NCBI GenBank assembly: GCA_030599515.1
Contig: JAUVNV010000154.1
Location: 1 to 6,122 of the forward strand
DNA from: Acidimicrobiia bacterium
Lineage (GTDB): Bacteria > Actinomycetota > Acidimicrobiia > Spongiisociales > UBA5794
DNA: 6,122 nucleotides
Direction: 5' to 3'
A model generated the notes under the pieces. The model saw only the letters and a program-made list of their open reading frames with translations. It had not been told where the DNA came from and did no database searches. Made by a program: the position numbers and the translations under genes. This document shows positions 5,761-6,122 of this stretch, in pieces; the first letter of the stretch is position 1; the number at the start of each line of letters is the position of its first letter.

Positions 5761-5771
5761 GAGCTGAGGAA
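5749..5771 (+). other. Perfect 10-bp hairpin over the secY stop codon
   Basis: Bases 5749-5758 are the exact reverse complement of 5762-5771, with a 3-nt AGG loop. The left arm holds the last secY codons and the first base of its TAG stop. No T-run follows, so it lacks the tail of an intrinsic terminator. It could act as a 3'-end stabiliser or transcription pause signal, but function is inferred from the symmetry alone. Confidence 0.7.
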
Positions 5772-5772
5772 A

Positions 5773-5817
<45 letters not shown>

Positions 5818-5844
5818 GATCCGACGCCCTCGTGGGTCCCCTTC

Positions 5845-5872
5845 TTTCTACTCTCTACTTTCTACTCTTTGC
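5845..5872 (+). repeat. Reverse-complement heptads TTTCTAC, right half of the inverted array
   Basis: TTTCTAC (5845), TCTCTAC (5852) and TTTCTAC (5859) are followed by a degenerate fourth unit, TCTTTGC (5866). They complement the GTAGAAA units. Bases 5797-5817 pair with 5845-5865 through 19 Watson-Crick pairs, one wobble and one mismatch. The inner pairs G5818-C5844 and A5819-T5843 extend the stem, leaving a loop at 5820-5842. The fourth unit can also pair with 5790-5796, with two wobbles and one mismatch. The long stem could hinder transcription or protect the secY mRNA end. The rest of the gap, 5873-5924, shows nothing I can support. Confidence 0.9.
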
Positions 5873-5924
5873 CCACTCCGGCGAGAGCACACCTCATGAC
5901 AAGTACCCTCTGCCCCTGGACAAT

Positions 5925-5931
5925 GAGGAGG
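5925..5931 (+). promoter_or_regulatory. Ribosome binding site deciding the adk start
   Basis: GAGGAGG at 5925-5931 ends 5 nt before GTG 5937 and overlaps the other in-frame GTG at 5931. It therefore favours GTG 5937 as the adk start. Confidence 0.7.
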
Positions 5932-5936
5932 TGGCT

Positions 5937-6122
5937 GTGGGTCGACGCATCTTGTTTCTTGGGCCGCCGGGAGGCGGCAAGGGAACGCAGGCCAAGCTGC
6001 TCAACAAGGCACTCGGTGTCCCGCACATCTCGACCGGCGACATGCTACGCGAGGCGGTCGCCTCGGAGAGCGAACTCGGGAAGAAGGCTTCGGAGTACAT
6101 GAAGGTCGGAGATCTCGTGCCC
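5937..6122 (+). CDS. adk: Adenylate kinase (5' part, cut by window end)
   Basis: Adenylate kinase converts ATP and AMP into two ADP in the cytoplasm. The first 62 codons are present and the frame is open to the window end. From GTG 5937 the protein starts MGRRILFLG, followed by the P-loop GPPGGGKGTQA (9-19, with K15 as the phosphate-binding lysine). The AMP-binding STGDMLR (32-38, T33 and R38) and VGDLVP (57-62) come next, all in the expected order for Adk. The P-loop has Gly where most homologues have Ala (GPPGAGKGTQ). GTG 5931 is an alternative start that adds two residues. The only nearby ATG (5923) is out of frame. adk commonly follows secY in this cluster. Here a 176-nt gap with hairpins separates them, and adk has its own strong Shine-Dalgarno sequence. 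Confidence 0.95.
   Translation, partial: MGRRILFLGPPGGGKGTQAKLLNKALGVPHISTGDMLREAVASESELGKKASEYMKVGDLVP

Noticed and set aside
5904..5909. TACCCT as a -10 element for an adk promoter
   Set aside because: No matching -35 element about 17 bp upstream; insufficient evidence.
5869..6102. Frame with ATG 5923 before adk (MRRWLWVDAS...)
   Set aside because: It is one frame off the clear adenylate kinase P-loop and shows no similarity of its own.

Overview
This window is a canonical bacterial ribosomal protein gene cluster: the 3' part of the S10 operon running into the spc operon, all on the + strand. The order is (rpmC tail)-rpsQ-rplN-rplX-rplE-rpsN-rpsH-rplF-rplR-rpsE-rpmD-rplO-secY-adk(start). 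The GC-rich sequence with G/C-biased third codon positions, the L15 glycine-rich region (VGRGE, GKTAGRGTKG) and the long Arg-rich N-terminus of S5 suggest an actinobacterial lineage. S14 is the 101-residue cysteine-poor form rather than the short zinc form that I recall from the spc operons of many well-studied Actinobacteria, so a deeper-branching actinobacterial group is possible. This placement is inferred from motifs, not from an alignment.

Layout. Positions 1-25 read as the last codons of a gene that is probably rpmC. From 26 to 4354, eleven ribosomal protein genes are packed with almost no spacing: most junctions are ATGA or TGATG stop/start overlaps, and the others have gaps of 0, 1, 2 and 7 nt. 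This packing implies one transcript with translational coupling. secY (4453-5760) encodes the complete channel subunit of the Sec translocon. adk starts at a GTG at 5937 behind a strong Shine-Dalgarno sequence and runs off the window end.

The only two real intergenic gaps are rplO-secY (98 nt) and secY-adk (176 nt). Both hold the same unusual architecture built from unrelated sequences: a tandem array of 7-nt units followed by an array of the reverse-complement units in the same 7-nt period, so that the RNA can fold into long hairpins in several registers. In the first gap the unit is TGAGCNN/GCTCANN; in the second it is GTAGAAA/TTTCTAC. A separate perfect 10-bp hairpin covers the secY stop codon. 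These repeats are the least explained part of the window; the genes themselves are ordinary.

The products act together. S17, L14, L24, L5, S14, S8, L6, L18, S5, L30 and L15 are structural proteins of the two ribosomal subunits, SecY is the membrane channel for newly made proteins, and Adk balances adenine nucleotides.
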